This document shows, piece by piece, positions 21,576 to 31,050 of a DNA stretch of 64,000 nt. The notes under the pieces were generated by a model. It saw nothing but the letters and a program-made list of their open reading frames with translations. It was not told the origin of the DNA and searched no databases. Within the stretch, counting starts at the first letter, position 1. Each line of letters begins with the position of its first letter. This stretch comes from Phytopythium helicoides (lineage: Eukaryota > Oomycota > Peronosporomycetes > Pythiales > Pythiaceae), in contig JANFNE010000055.1 in NCBI GenBank assembly GCA_024867545.1, positions 248,001 through 312,000 on the forward strand, in the 5' to 3' direction. The position numbers were made by a program, and so were the translations under genes.

Positions 21576-22796
21576 TCAGCCGAAAAACTCGCGAGAGATG
21601 TCGACGGATGCCGAGTCGGTTGGGGATAGCACGCCCGAGCCATTCGAGTCGGACGAGAGCTCAAAGGCTGAGAACGGGTTCTGACGCCTGGCTTCCTCGG
21701 CTGCAATGTCAAATCCGCTGAGTGCGAGCGCGTTGTCCAGACAACGCTTGCAGAAAATAACGCGCTTGGTCACTGCACCACGGCGAGAGCTCGAGTAGAA
21801 TGCCAGTGCACGAGTCTGAGCGCAGCTGCCACAAGAGCGACTCATGCAGATCTCGCAAATCTTGTCACGGTTGCTCGAGACTGCAGGCTTGAGCTTGTTC
21901 GAGCACGAGCAGCACTGGGCGTTTACGAGGTCCACGATAACCGACTTCTGGGTCTTGAGAGCGTAGTTAAGCTTCTTCATCTGGCCGCAGTAGACGGATC
22001 GGCGAAACGAGAGCATGGCCTCGGCCGTCGCGGGGATCATAATGGACTTGTGGATATCTCCGGCCGAGTCCACAAAACCCTTCATGAAGAAATCGAGCTT
22101 GCCGTTGGGCAGCTGGCGGTACAGGCCACAGAATGAGAAGCTGCCGCGTACCATTTGGTAGTCGGAGAGCTCGCGAACACCCGGGATCGTAATCGAGTGC
22201 ATGAGGATGTAGCCAACGCTCTCGCCATCTGCGTTCTCTCGAATTCCGAGCGACTCGAGGTACACAAAGTCGCGAGGACGCACGATGTGGCTCATTAGCC
22301 CGGCGTTGAATTCGCTGGCCGACCACATGAGCTGCAGGCTGCGGAACGGATCCTCAGGCGTCGGGCTGATGAGGTCGGCGAGGATTTTGGCGTCTCCGCC
22401 CTTGTCGTCCATGTACACGCTCTTGATCTGCATCATCTCGCGTGTCGTGCGCAGCAGGCCGTAGAGCATGTCGTCGAGCTTACCGTCGATCTGTCCAACT
22501 CCCAACAGGCCGTGCAGCTTGGTCGAGAAGGCCATGGAGCCTACGGTCGCGTCGTTCTCGAACGTGCTCGACTTGGTGACTTTAAACGAGCGGTCCTGGT
22601 ACACAGTCACGCCGTCGCGGGTCTTGATGGACTTCCAGCGAGCATCGTCCACCGAGCGGCCAGCCGCCAGGAAGGTGGCGTGCTCGGTCATGGCCTCGTC
22701 TACAAAGTCGGATGACAAGGTGATGATGGCATCCGCATCGTCGTCCGACACGACGAGCGTCGGAAAAGTGTTGGGCGGCAGCAGGAACTTGGGCAT
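21576..22796 (-). CDS. START-domain protein with FYVE-like zinc finger (cluster copy 3)
   Basis: A 406-residue protein starting MPKFLLPPNTFPTLVVSDDD. START landmarks are WKSIKTRDGVTVYQDRSF, GQIDGKLDDMLYGLL, MQIKSVYMDDKGGDAKI, RPRDFVYLESLG, SVGYILMHSITIPGVREL and MKGFVDSAGDIHKS. The cysteine cluster at about 300-365 reads CCSCSNK, ICEICMSRSCGSC and FCKRC. Ends with IAAEEARRQNPFSAFE, a Ser/Gly linker and DISREFFG. It forms a subgroup with the 23.7-24.9 kb copy (shared SADSVDISREFFG-type tail and MDDK segment) and with the deleted pseudogene. Confidence 0.85.
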   Translation of the reverse strand: MPKFLLPPNTFPTLVVSDDDADAIITLSSDFVDEAMTEHATFLAAGRSVDDARWKSIKTRDGVTVYQDRSFKVTKSSTFENDATVGSMAFSTKLHGLLGVGQIDGKLDDMLYGLLRTTREMMQIKSVYMDDKGGDAKILADLISPTPEDPFRSLQLMWSASEFNAGLMSHIVRPRDFVYLESLGIRENADGESVGYILMHSITIPGVRELSDYQMVRGSFSFCGLYRQLPNGKLDFFMKGFVDSAGDIHKSIMIPATAEAMLSFRRSVYCGQMKKLNYALKTQKSVIVDLVNAQCCSCSNKLKPAVSSNRDKICEICMSRSCGSCAQTRALAFYSSSRRGAVTKRVIFCKRCLDNALALSGFDIAAEEARRQNPFSAFELSSDSNGSGVLSPTDSASVDISREFFG

Positions 22797-23649
22797 GGTC
22801 TCTGCAGCCCGACACTAGGGCTCTACAAGCCGATGGGGTGAGCCCGGCACCACGGATTCTGAAATGACGACAATCCTCAATCGCGCCAACGCCGCTCCGG
22901 ATTGCTCGCGGGACTCGCCTGGCTGACTGTATGAGGCGAGATTATGTAGTCGATGGCCGTTCCCCCGCACGCGGTCCATGTCGGGCCCATGTGTTTCATT
23001 TTCACTATGCCGCAGCTTCGATCTCTGCCATTTGTGCGCACAGAAGGGCGTGGACACTGACGGCGGCAACTTTCGCTCAGGATGTGCAGGGGGGAGGGAG
23101 CGGAAACTTGACCTCAAGCCAAGAGCTCCACTGGATTCGATACGTAGGAACAACTGCCCACCACCTCCCATCCACATCGTCAGCGCCTCGGCACCACCGA
23201 CGACTCCTGTGCCAACTGCTTTGTGTACAGTACATCTGCGCAGCAGCATGCAGCAGCATTGGCACACCGGCCGGGATTCGGCCCGCTGATCACTGACGAC
23301 ATTCACTGATCCCGCCACGTTGAAGCGATGACGTGCCGTTGGGCTGGGACCAAGGGGCCATTGAGCTGTCAAACGTATCCTGCCCGTGGACAGCACCACC
23401 ACATGCGATCGCGCAAGGTCGTGGACAGGATCGTAGCTGCGAGCTCCATTTGAAAGAGCGAACTTCTCTTGATTACTGTAGTACCTATCGGCGCGAACGG
23501 GAGATCCCACAAGCACCCTGCTCTTTCTCGCTTCTACTGCACGTCCTCATGATGCCGCACTACTGTACATGCCACGGCACCTCTGATAAATACACTCGCT
23601 GTATGATGGCATGGAGCTGGCTGATCTGCTCTGCTCTCTAGCCATGTGC
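22797..23649. other. Intergenic region, no gene supported
   Basis: About 850 bp upstream of copy 3 and downstream of copy 4. Short overlapping frames only; none resembles the cluster family. Confidence 0.5.
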
Positions 23650-24867
23650 TCAGCCGAAGAACTCGCGAGAGATGTCAACAGACGCAGAGTCCGTGGGTGA
23701 AAGCAAGCCCGAATGAGCCGAGCCCGACGAGATCTCGAACGCCGCGAAGGGGTTCTGCTGTCTGGCCTCCTCAGCTGCGATGTCCATGCCGTTCAACTTT
23801 TGAGCGTTGCTCAAGCAGCGGCGACAGAAGAGCAGGCGCTTGGTCACGACCTTGCGCTGGGAGGCTGAGTAGAAACACAGCACACGGTAGATGGCGCAGT
23901 TGGCACACGCTCGGTTCATGCAAATCTCGCACACGCGGTCTTTGCTGCCAGACGGTGGCTTGAGCTTGGCTGTGCACGCGCAGCACTCTGCGTTGGCGAG
24001 GTCTACGATGACTGACTTCTGCGTCTTCAGTGCCCAGTTGAGCTTCTTCATCTGTCCGCAATGTGCACCTCGGCGGAAAGAGAGCATGGCCTCGGCACTC
24101 GCCGGAATGGCGATTGACTTGTGGATGTCGCCAGCTGAGTCCACAAAGCCCTTCATGAAAAAGCTCAACTTGTTGTTGGGCAGCTGCTTGAAGATACCGC
24201 AGAACGACAGGCTCGCGCGCACGACGTGGTAGTCTTTGAGTTCCCGCACACCCGGGACCTGAATCGAGTGCATGAGAATGCAGCCGAGGCGTTCACCGTC
24301 CGCCCCGTTGCGGAAGCCGAGCGCCTCGAGGTAGACAAAGTCTCGCGGACGCACGATGCGGCTGATGAGCGGAGAGGCGAACTCGCTGAGCGACCACTTG
24401 AGCTGTAGACTACGCGTGGGGTCTTCCGGTGTGGGGCTCAGGATGGTGGCCAACACTTTGGCCTCGCCGCTCTTGTCGTCCATGTAGACACTCTTGATCT
24501 TGAGCAGCTCAGATGTGGTGCGGAGCAGCCCATACATCATGTCGTCGAGCTCTCCATCCATGGAGCCGACCGCCAGCACGCCGTGGAGCTTGGTGGAGAA
24601 GGCCATCGAGCCGACGGTCGCATCGTTCTCGTACGTCGTGGACTTGACCTTGACTGTGCGGTCCTGATACACGGTGATATCGTCGCGCGATTTGACGGCT
24701 TTCCATCGGCCTTCATCCACAACGCCGCCTTGCGCGACGAAGAAGGCCTCATGCTCTACTAGCGTGTCATCGATGAAGGCGGCCGAGAGCTTCTCGAGCG
24801 CCTCGGCGTCCTCGTCCGACACGACAAGTGGCGGGAACACGTCCTCGGGCAGCACCAGTCGCGGCAT
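23650..24867 (-). CDS. START-domain protein with FYVE-like zinc finger (cluster copy 4)
   Basis: Taking the ATG at 24867 (MPRLVLPEDVFPPLVVSDED), by analogy with relatives, gives 405 residues; an in-frame ATG at 24942 would add 25 residues that look like leader. START landmarks are WKAVKSRDDITVYQDRTV, GSMDGELDDMMYGLL, LKIKSVYMDDKSGEAKV, RPRDFVYLEALG and MKGFVDSAGDIHKS. The cysteine cluster reads CCACTAK, VCEICMNRACANC and FCRRC, followed by DIAAEEARQQNPF and DISREFFG. Close to copy 3 in sequence. Confidence 0.85.
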   Translation of the reverse strand: MPRLVLPEDVFPPLVVSDEDAEALEKLSAAFIDDTLVEHEAFFVAQGGVVDEGRWKAVKSRDDITVYQDRTVKVKSTTYENDATVGSMAFSTKLHGVLAVGSMDGELDDMMYGLLRTTSELLKIKSVYMDDKSGEAKVLATILSPTPEDPTRSLQLKWSLSEFASPLISRIVRPRDFVYLEALGFRNGADGERLGCILMHSIQVPGVRELKDYHVVRASLSFCGIFKQLPNNKLSFFMKGFVDSAGDIHKSIAIPASAEAMLSFRRGAHCGQMKKLNWALKTQKSVIVDLANAECCACTAKLKPPSGSKDRVCEICMNRACANCAIYRVLCFYSASQRKVVTKRLLFCRRCLSNAQKLNGMDIAAEEARQQNPFAAFEISSGSAHSGLLSPTDSASVDISREFFG

Positions 24868-25808
24868 GAGCGCCGCAGGCTTTTGCAAAAGGGACGTGGA
24901 CAGCTCTCTCGGCGAATCGGAAAGTGGCTGACTTTCAGCCAAAATCCCCGATCAGAGTCTTGGCGATCACGGATAGACTGAGAGTGCTCCCTGGAGCGTT
25001 TGCAAAAAGAGCATTGGTGATTGAATTGATGAGAGAGCGCGCTGTGCTTTGTGTGCGTGTGTTGTAGTACCGGTACTTGTGCCCACAACGGGCCACGCAC
25101 TTCGGTCTCCGTTCGTTGACGACTGCGCGGCGCTGTCGCGCGCGCTGATCACTTGTTTTTTGTATGTGAAGGTGGGAAGCAGACGGGACGAGTTGGTTGG
25201 GTGCAGACCTGTTTTCGTAATTTTCGTCAACATACTGCACGGTGCATGTTGACACTCACTTGACGTTCAATGCTCGTGTGCGGCACCGATCTGATTGTTG
25301 GCTCGCGACGACACCTGGACAACGTGAGCCCAAACTCGGGAGTTGAGACGTCCGAGAAGCAACCGTTCACAGTCAATCGACGCTACAAAGGGCATTGGAC
25401 ACGCCGGGTGAGAAGGTTCGAAGTCGGTCGAGCATTTGGACATGCTGCCTCGACCCCGTGCTGATGGTGAATGGTAGCCATGTCGGCCGACTTCAAGATT
25501 CTCCTTAGAATTCCGAGACGAATACGTCGGTAAGTCGTCACGAGACCACTCGAGCCGACCACGATGATGGCTCAAGGTCTCTGCCAAGCTCCGACGTGCA
25601 CAGGAAAAGATATGGTCTTGCTGTTCAATGCCAAGCGTTGAGCTGAGGCATTGCGCTCCTTTTAGCGGCTAAGTTATGCATAGAACCAATGACTCTTGCG
25701 TGCAGAGCAGCCATTCGCTATACTATACATTGCTATGATACCCTTCGACTACTCCAGGGCATTCGGACACTCGATGCAGTCCTTGATAATCCCCAATCTA
25801 CACTACAA
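24868..25808. other. Intergenic region, no gene supported
   Basis: About 940 bp. Upstream promoter space of copy 4 and downstream of copy 5. No repeat or gene recognised. Confidence 0.5.
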
Positions 25809-27062
25809 TCAGCCGAAGAACTCGCGACGGCCGTCGAGCGACTCGGTGGGTGACAGCGCGACCGACACGGTGCCCACAGACACGACGTCGAAGGCTTTGA
25901 TAAAAGCGCTGGCGGCCTCAAGCTCCTGCCGCGCGACTTTGGTGGCGTCCTGTTGACTAGCATGGTCGATACAACGCCGGCAGAACTCGAGTCGTCGATC
26001 GACGACTTGATCTCTTCTCCTCGACAGAAAGAACATTCGGCGTGCCACAAAGCAGTAGTTGCACATGTACACGCCGCACATGACACACGGATGCCGAGTT
26101 TGGTGACGACTTGACCCCATTGAGCGCTCACAAACAAAGCAAATGCTGGAGATTGGTCGCTCGATCCCAACATCGCCGACTTGCAGTCTCAGCAGCCATG
26201 TGAGCTTCTTCATCTCGGCCGTGTACAAAGCCTTGCGAAACGAAAGCATCGCCTCGGCAGTCGCAGGCACCGCCACCGCCTGCGTAATGTCCCCCATTGA
26301 GTCGACGAAGCCCTTCATGTACACCTCGACCTTCCCCTCCGTCGTCTGACGAAACAACGCGCAGATAGAAAAGTTCCCACGCACAATACCCAGATCCGTC
26401 AACTCGCGAATACCCGGCACCTGGATCGAGTGCAGAAAGTTGTATCCGATGCGACCACCACCTCCTCCTTCCCCATCGCTATCGCTGTCGAGAAACCCGA
26501 CAGACTCGACGTACACAAAGTCGCGAGGACGAACGAACCGACGAAGGAACGGCGGCGCGTAGTCACTAACGCTCCACTTGAGATGCAAGGCGCGCATCGG
26601 ATCGGTAAGCGACGGATCGATGATCGGCGCAAGAACTTTCGCGTCCACAACCTTGTCCTCTGTGTATCGCGACTTGATCCGCAGCATGTCCGTGGTTGGA
26701 TGGAGTAGTCCGTACATCATATCCTCCAGCTTTCCATCGAGGAAGCCGACGGTGAGCACGCCATGGAGCTTGGTTGAGAAGGACATGGTTCCAACTCGCG
26801 CGTCGTTGTATCGGTGGTGGTTGCGATGTGTGAGCGTCTTCCTGTCACGCAGCACGCGGTCCTGGTACGCTGTCAGCTGTCCTCGTCGGCGCGCAAGCTT
26901 CCATTGTGTGGGGTCGATACATCGTCCTGCATCTCTGAATTCCGCGAACTCGTTGGCGGCGTCGCGAACAAACGAGTCGGCAAGGTCTCGCAGCGCGTCC
27001 TCGTCGTCTTCGGTCAGATCGAGGGGCGGAAACGTGTCGCCGGGCAGCGGGAACTTCATCAT
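25809..27062 (-). CDS. START-domain protein with FYVE-like zinc finger (cluster copy 5)
   Basis: Starts MMKFPLPGDTFPPLDLTEDD at 27062 (or the second Met at 27059). The frame continues upstream to 27473, but that segment lacks family similarity and is probably 5' leader. About 417 residues. START landmarks are ARVGTMSFSTKLHGVL, GFLDGKLEDMMYGLL, LRIKSRYTEDKVVDAKV, RPRDFVYVESVG, a Gly-rich loop (DGEGGGGGRIGYN) and MKGFVDSMGDITQ. The cysteine cluster reads ICFVCERS, PCVMCGVYMCNYC and FCRRC. The residues between these landmarks are identical to copy 6, while the zinc-finger end and the WKLARRRG region differ. See the gene-conversion finding. Confidence 0.88.
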   Translation of the reverse strand: MMKFPLPGDTFPPLDLTEDDEDALRDLADSFVRDAANEFAEFRDAGRCIDPTQWKLARRRGQLTAYQDRVLRDRKTLTHRNHHRYNDARVGTMSFSTKLHGVLTVGFLDGKLEDMMYGLLHPTTDMLRIKSRYTEDKVVDAKVLAPIIDPSLTDPMRALHLKWSVSDYAPPFLRRFVRPRDFVYVESVGFLDSDSDGEGGGGGRIGYNFLHSIQVPGIRELTDLGIVRGNFSICALFRQTTEGKVEVYMKGFVDSMGDITQAVAVPATAEAMLSFRKALYTAEMKKLTWLLRLQVGDVGIERPISSICFVCERSMGSSRHQTRHPCVMCGVYMCNYCFVARRMFFLSRRRDQVVDRRLEFCRRCIDHASQQDATKVARQELEAASAFIKAFDVVSVGTVSVALSPTESLDGRREFFG

Positions 27063-28874
27063 GGGCTCTTTCACTCTCGCTGTGGACGGAGCCTGGCGGA
27101 TTGCCAAATGATGACTGGTGTGAGGGGAGTGCAAATCGGAATGGCATGCGGCTCTTGCGTGTCCGTGTCGCGTGAGCCACCGAGCCTTCAAGTGAATTTG
27201 AACCTTCATGTTGTGTCCGATATCATTCGAGCAGGTGCACTTACCTTGCGCCACGTTACGTACAGGTGGACATTGGTGTCGAAACGCCGACACTACGTGT
27301 CTTTGTGTTCTTGCAGCGTTCTCGAGCAGCAGCCCGTGGTTGCGAACGAATTCCCACGGCTTCCTTCCGCAAGCAATAGCATTGTCTCGTGTTTCTCTAC
27401 CAAGAGAAGATGTTGACGCAGGAAGGGGACGCACAGAACGGGATTGTGCGGGGATTTTCCTCTTCAGCCGCAATCCTGCGAGAGAGCTTTCGTGTCAAGT
27501 CAAAAGGGTTCATTTCATGGAAAGCTGGTCAACATCTTTCACCTGTCGTGCTGGTAGACAACAAAAGCCGCTCAACGACGCGCCGCTACAGAGAGAGCGA
27601 GCGAGCGAGCGAGAGAGAGAGAAAGAGAGAGAAAGAGAGCTGGAGGTTGATGGCAGCTCAAATCCACCGCAGTCGTGACTCGATCGTACTCAGGACCCAA
27701 CTCGAAGTGCACTGCAACACAAGCTTATACTGTACATCGTTTGAATAGGCACTACCATAACACCTCAACCACCATCGAACGTGGCTTAGCCACTCCTCAA
27801 GATCAGCCAAAGAACTCGCGGTGCCCGTCGAGCGGCTCGGTGGGTGAGTGCTCAACAGAAGTGGTGGCTGCAGATTCTGTGATGAATCCTTTCACAAAAG
27901 CGCTGGCGGCTTCGAGCTCCAGCTGCGCAATCTTGTTCGCATCCAGTTGGTTGGCGTCGTCGATACATCGAGGGCAGAACTCGAGACGACGTCCCACCAA
28001 TTGATCCCTCCTTCGCGACAGGAAGAAAAGTTGACGAGGAACGTAGCAGTAGTTGCACAAGTAGATCCTGCACATGGCACATTGGTGGCGGCTGGGGCGA
28101 CGGCCTGGCCCCATCGAGCGGTTGCAGAACGAACACATGATGGGAATTCGTCGCTCAACACCGAAGTGGCCAGAGTGCATGCGGAGCAACCACGAAAGCT
28201 TCTTCATCTCGGCCGTGTACAAAGCCTTGCGAAACGAAAGCATCGCCTCGGCAGTCGCAGGCACCGCCACCGCCTGCGTAATGTCCCCCATTGAGTCGAC
28301 GAAGCCCTTCATGTACACCTCGACCTTCCCCTCCGTCGTCTGACGAAACAACGCGCAGATAGAAAAGTTCCCACGCACAATACCCAGATCCGTCAACTCG
28401 CGAATACCCGGCACCTGGATCGAGTGCAGAAAGTTGTATCCGATGCGACCACCACCTCCTCCTTCCCCATCGCTATCGCTGTCGAGAAACCCGACAGACT
28501 CGACGTACACAAAGTCGCGAGGACGAACGAACCGACGAAGGAACGGCGGCGCGTAGTCACTAACGCTCCACTTGAGATGCAAGGCGCGCATCGGATCGGT
28601 AAGCGACGGATCGATGATCGGCGCAAGAACTTTCGCGTCCACAACCTTGTCCTCTGTGTATCGCGACTTGATCCGCAGCATGTCCGTGGTTGGGTGGAGT
28701 AGTCCGTACATCATATCCTCCAGCTTTCCATCGAGGAAGCCGACGGTGAGCACGCCATGGAGCTTGGTTGAGAAGGACATGGTTCCAACTCGCGCGTCGT
28801 TGTATCGGTGGTGGTTGCGATGTGTGAGCGTCTTCCTGTCACGCAGCACGCGGTCCTGGTACGCTGTCAGCTGT
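26203..28874. repeat. Near-identical 678-bp blocks in copies 5 and 6
   Basis: Positions 26203-26880 and 28197-28874 (offset 1994 bp) read alike; the only difference I noticed is A at 26700 against G at 28694. Sequence immediately outside both ends is clearly diverged, although shorter similar patches return near the start codons. The span given covers both blocks. Confidence 0.85.
27063..27802. other. Intergenic region with a GA-rich microsatellite
   Basis: Holds the leader and promoter of copy 5 and an imperfect (GA/GAGC)n purine run at about 27592-27641. No gene recognised. Confidence 0.6.
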
Positions 28875-29056
28875 TCTTTTCGCTTCACGACTCTCCATCT
28901 CGTGACGTCGATGCGGCGATCTCCCGCCCTGAAAGCCGCGAACTCGTTGGCGGCGTCGCGAACAAACGAGTCGGCAAGGTCTCGCAGTGCGTCCTCGTCG
29001 TCTTCGGTCAGATCGAGGGGCGGAAACGTGTCGCCAGGCAGCGGGAACTTCATCAT
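27803..29056 (-). CDS. START-domain protein with FYVE-like zinc finger (cluster copy 6)
   Basis: Starts MMKFPLPGDTFPPLDLTEDD at 29056; the frame upstream to 29131 (MFSWSRSPSGSFPPLANPPG) looks like leader. About 417 residues. The START core is identical in protein to copy 5, including the Gly-rich loop, over a 678-bp block. The C-terminal cluster differs: MCSFCNRS, QCAMCRIYLCNYC, FCPRC, then DANQLDANKIAQLELEAASAF and HREFFG. The segment WRVVKRKEQLTAYQDR replaces WKLARRRGQLTAYQDR of copy 5. Conserved core with changed ends suggests the two proteins keep the same ligand pocket but may target differently; that is inference. Confidence 0.88.
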   Translation of the reverse strand: MMKFPLPGDTFPPLDLTEDDEDALRDLADSFVRDAANEFAAFRAGDRRIDVTRWRVVKRKEQLTAYQDRVLRDRKTLTHRNHHRYNDARVGTMSFSTKLHGVLTVGFLDGKLEDMMYGLLHPTTDMLRIKSRYTEDKVVDAKVLAPIIDPSLTDPMRALHLKWSVSDYAPPFLRRFVRPRDFVYVESVGFLDSDSDGEGGGGGRIGYNFLHSIQVPGIRELTDLGIVRGNFSICALFRQTTEGKVEVYMKGFVDSMGDITQAVAVPATAEAMLSFRKALYTAEMKKLSWLLRMHSGHFGVERRIPIMCSFCNRSMGPGRRPSRHQCAMCRIYLCNYCYVPRQLFFLSRRRDQLVGRRLEFCPRCIDDANQLDANKIAQLELEAASAFVKGFITESAATTSVEHSPTEPLDGHREFFG

Positions 29057-29766
29057 GAGCCCCTGGATCCCTCCTGGCGGATTCGCGAGTGGCGGGAATG
29101 ATCCAGAGGGCGATCGTGACCAGGAAAACAATCGACGACCGCGCCACCGAAGCGTTGCCTAGCACACATCTTGCTGCACGATATTATCTGATCGGTGCCA
29201 CGATACAGCAGCGATCAAGGTGTCGATGGTCGTCAACCTGCGTCCGTGTTTTGTGTCCTGGTGGCACGACAGGTTCTATCCACCGACATGGGCGGGGCTA
29301 CAGTAACACCTTCGGTCCATGAGCTTCTCCCGTCCGATGTCGACCGAATGACGCAGGAAGCCAATGTACGCAACGAAACCGACGCAAAGACTCACCTCCG
29401 ATTTGAAATGTGGGACTCATTTTCCGACCATTTTCCCGCCACCACCGCAATCTGTGGAGATCACGCAATGTTTATGCTGGAACTGCAAGGCAAACATCGT
29501 CCTTCCCTTGGCACGACAGAGGTTCCAAGCACCGCAACAGCACACTGGGAATTGCATGTTCCATTCACAGATAAATAGAGCCTGAAGGCGGCTTGGTGCC
29601 TCCGAAGCACGATCGTTCCTCGCCCATATCTCCGGGTTCTGACGCCACCGTGGGTCTTCAACGACCTCCGACGCCATGATGCCTGATGGCATGGCAGGGA
29701 TGCGACCTCCCTTGCCTAGCCGGCGATTGTTCTCTTCCGAAGCACGCCACTCGCTCTCTCGACCCG
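29057..29766. other. Intergenic region, no gene supported
   Basis: About 700 bp. A frame on the plus strand (29195-29578) shows no family resemblance and I do not call it. Nothing else seen. Confidence 0.5.
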
Positions 29767-31050
29767 CTAGCTCTCGATGAAGAAGTGGCCTCGCAGATAC
29801 GAGTGCTGCGACGACCGGAAGGAAGACATACTCGTGATCGACTCCTGGTCGACCTCGTATGCACCCAAGGGGTTCTCGCCCGCTAGCTCGTCGCCTGCGA
29901 TCGCGAGTGTCTGCGAGTGAACGGCCGCTGCCACGCACTTGGAGCAGAAGGAGAGCTTGTACTGGCGCACCTCGCGCGTGTCTAGCATCACGAAGCTCAG
30001 CTTCTTGGGCACGCGGCACTTGTGGCACACGCGGCCCTTGCAGATGCGACAGCGCTTCTTGGCGTAGATGGACGGCCCCGCGAGCCCGCGATCGCACACG
30101 CAGCAGAACTCGTGGTCGAGCGAGTAGGCGATGGCGGCGTTCTTGCTGAGCACCCAGTTGAGCTTCTTCATGCGGCCGCACTGGACCACAGCCGTGTACG
30201 AGAGCAGCGCCTCGGCCGTCGTGAGGATCGCGACGCTCGGGTGCATGTCGCCCATGGGGTCGCAGAACCCCTGCAAGAAGAGCTCGATGCCTGCGCCGTC
30301 GGGCCGCTGGCGGAACAAGCTGCAGATGGAGAGGTTGGCGCGCACGAGGCCCTTGTCGTTGAGGTTGGGCACGCCGTCCAACTCGAGCGAGTGGAGGAAG
30401 TTGTAGCCGATGCGCTCGCCCGACTCGTGCATGACGATGCCGGACGACTCGACGTAGACGAAGTCTCGGTGGCGCACGATGCTCTGCACGAGCAGCGGGG
30501 CGGATCCGTTGACGCACCACTTGATCTGCAGCTCTCGCAGCGGGTCGTCTCTCGTCGGGAGGATGATGGGGCACAGCATGGCGCAGTCGACGACGCCGTC
30601 TCCGCAGTATGCCGTTTTGATCATCATGAGATCGACGGACGGCGCGAGGCAGCCGTACACGGCGTCCTCCATGAACCCGTCGCAGTGTCCGAGCCCCATG
30701 ACGACGTGCGTCTTCCGGAGCGCGTCGGGGGAGGCCAGCAGGTCTCTGAAGCTGGCCTTCTGCCTCACGGTCTCGCCCGCCTGGCGGTCCTGGAAGACCG
30801 TCATGCTGTCCCTCGTCTTGATAGGCTTCCAGCGCTTGCGGTCGACCCTCATGGCACTGCTGCCACTCAGCGCCCTCGACCGCCTGCGACTCGACGTCGC
30901 TGCCTCAGGCGCGCTTGGCGCCAGCAGCCGCTCCATGTACTGCTCGATGGTCTCGTGCACGAACGCCGAGGCCAGGCGCTCGATCTCGTCCTGATCCCAC
31001 GGCGGGAGGTGCACGCGGGGCATGGTCTCTGGCGGCAGCGGGAACTTCAT
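29767..31050 (-). CDS. START-domain protein with FYVE-like zinc finger (cluster copy 7)
   Basis: A 427-residue protein starting MKFPLPPETMPRVHLPPWDQ. It carries an extra Ser/Arg-rich insert near residues 45-68 (SSRRRSRALSGSS) absent from other copies. START landmarks are WKPIKTRDSMTVFQDRQ, GHCDGFMEDAVYGCL, MMIKTAYCGDGVVDCAM, RHRDFVYVESSG, GERIGYNFLHSLEL and LQGFCDPMGDMH. The cysteine cluster reads CCVCDRGLAG, RCRICKGRVCHKC and FCSKC; the tail is longer than usual and ends in RGHFFIES rather than REFFG. It is the most diverged of the clustered copies. Confidence 0.85.
   Translation of the reverse strand: MKFPLPPETMPRVHLPPWDQDEIERLASAFVHETIEQYMERLLAPSAPEAATSSRRRSRALSGSSAMRVDRKRWKPIKTRDSMTVFQDRQAGETVRQKASFRDLLASPDALRKTHVVMGLGHCDGFMEDAVYGCLAPSVDLMMIKTAYCGDGVVDCAMLCPIILPTRDDPLRELQIKWCVNGSAPLLVQSIVRHRDFVYVESSGIVMHESGERIGYNFLHSLELDGVPNLNDKGLVRANLSICSLFRQRPDGAGIELFLQGFCDPMGDMHPSVAILTTAEALLSYTAVVQCGRMKKLNWVLSKNAAIAYSLDHEFCCVCDRGLAGPSIYAKKRCRICKGRVCHKCRVPKKLSFVMLDTREVRQYKLSFCSKCVAAAVHSQTLAIAGDELAGENPLGAYEVDQESITSMSSFRSSQHSYLRGHFFIES

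Noticed and set aside
27063..27473. N-terminal extension of START copy 5 (137 residues)
   Set aside because: No relative has it; sequence lacks conservation and is best read as leader.
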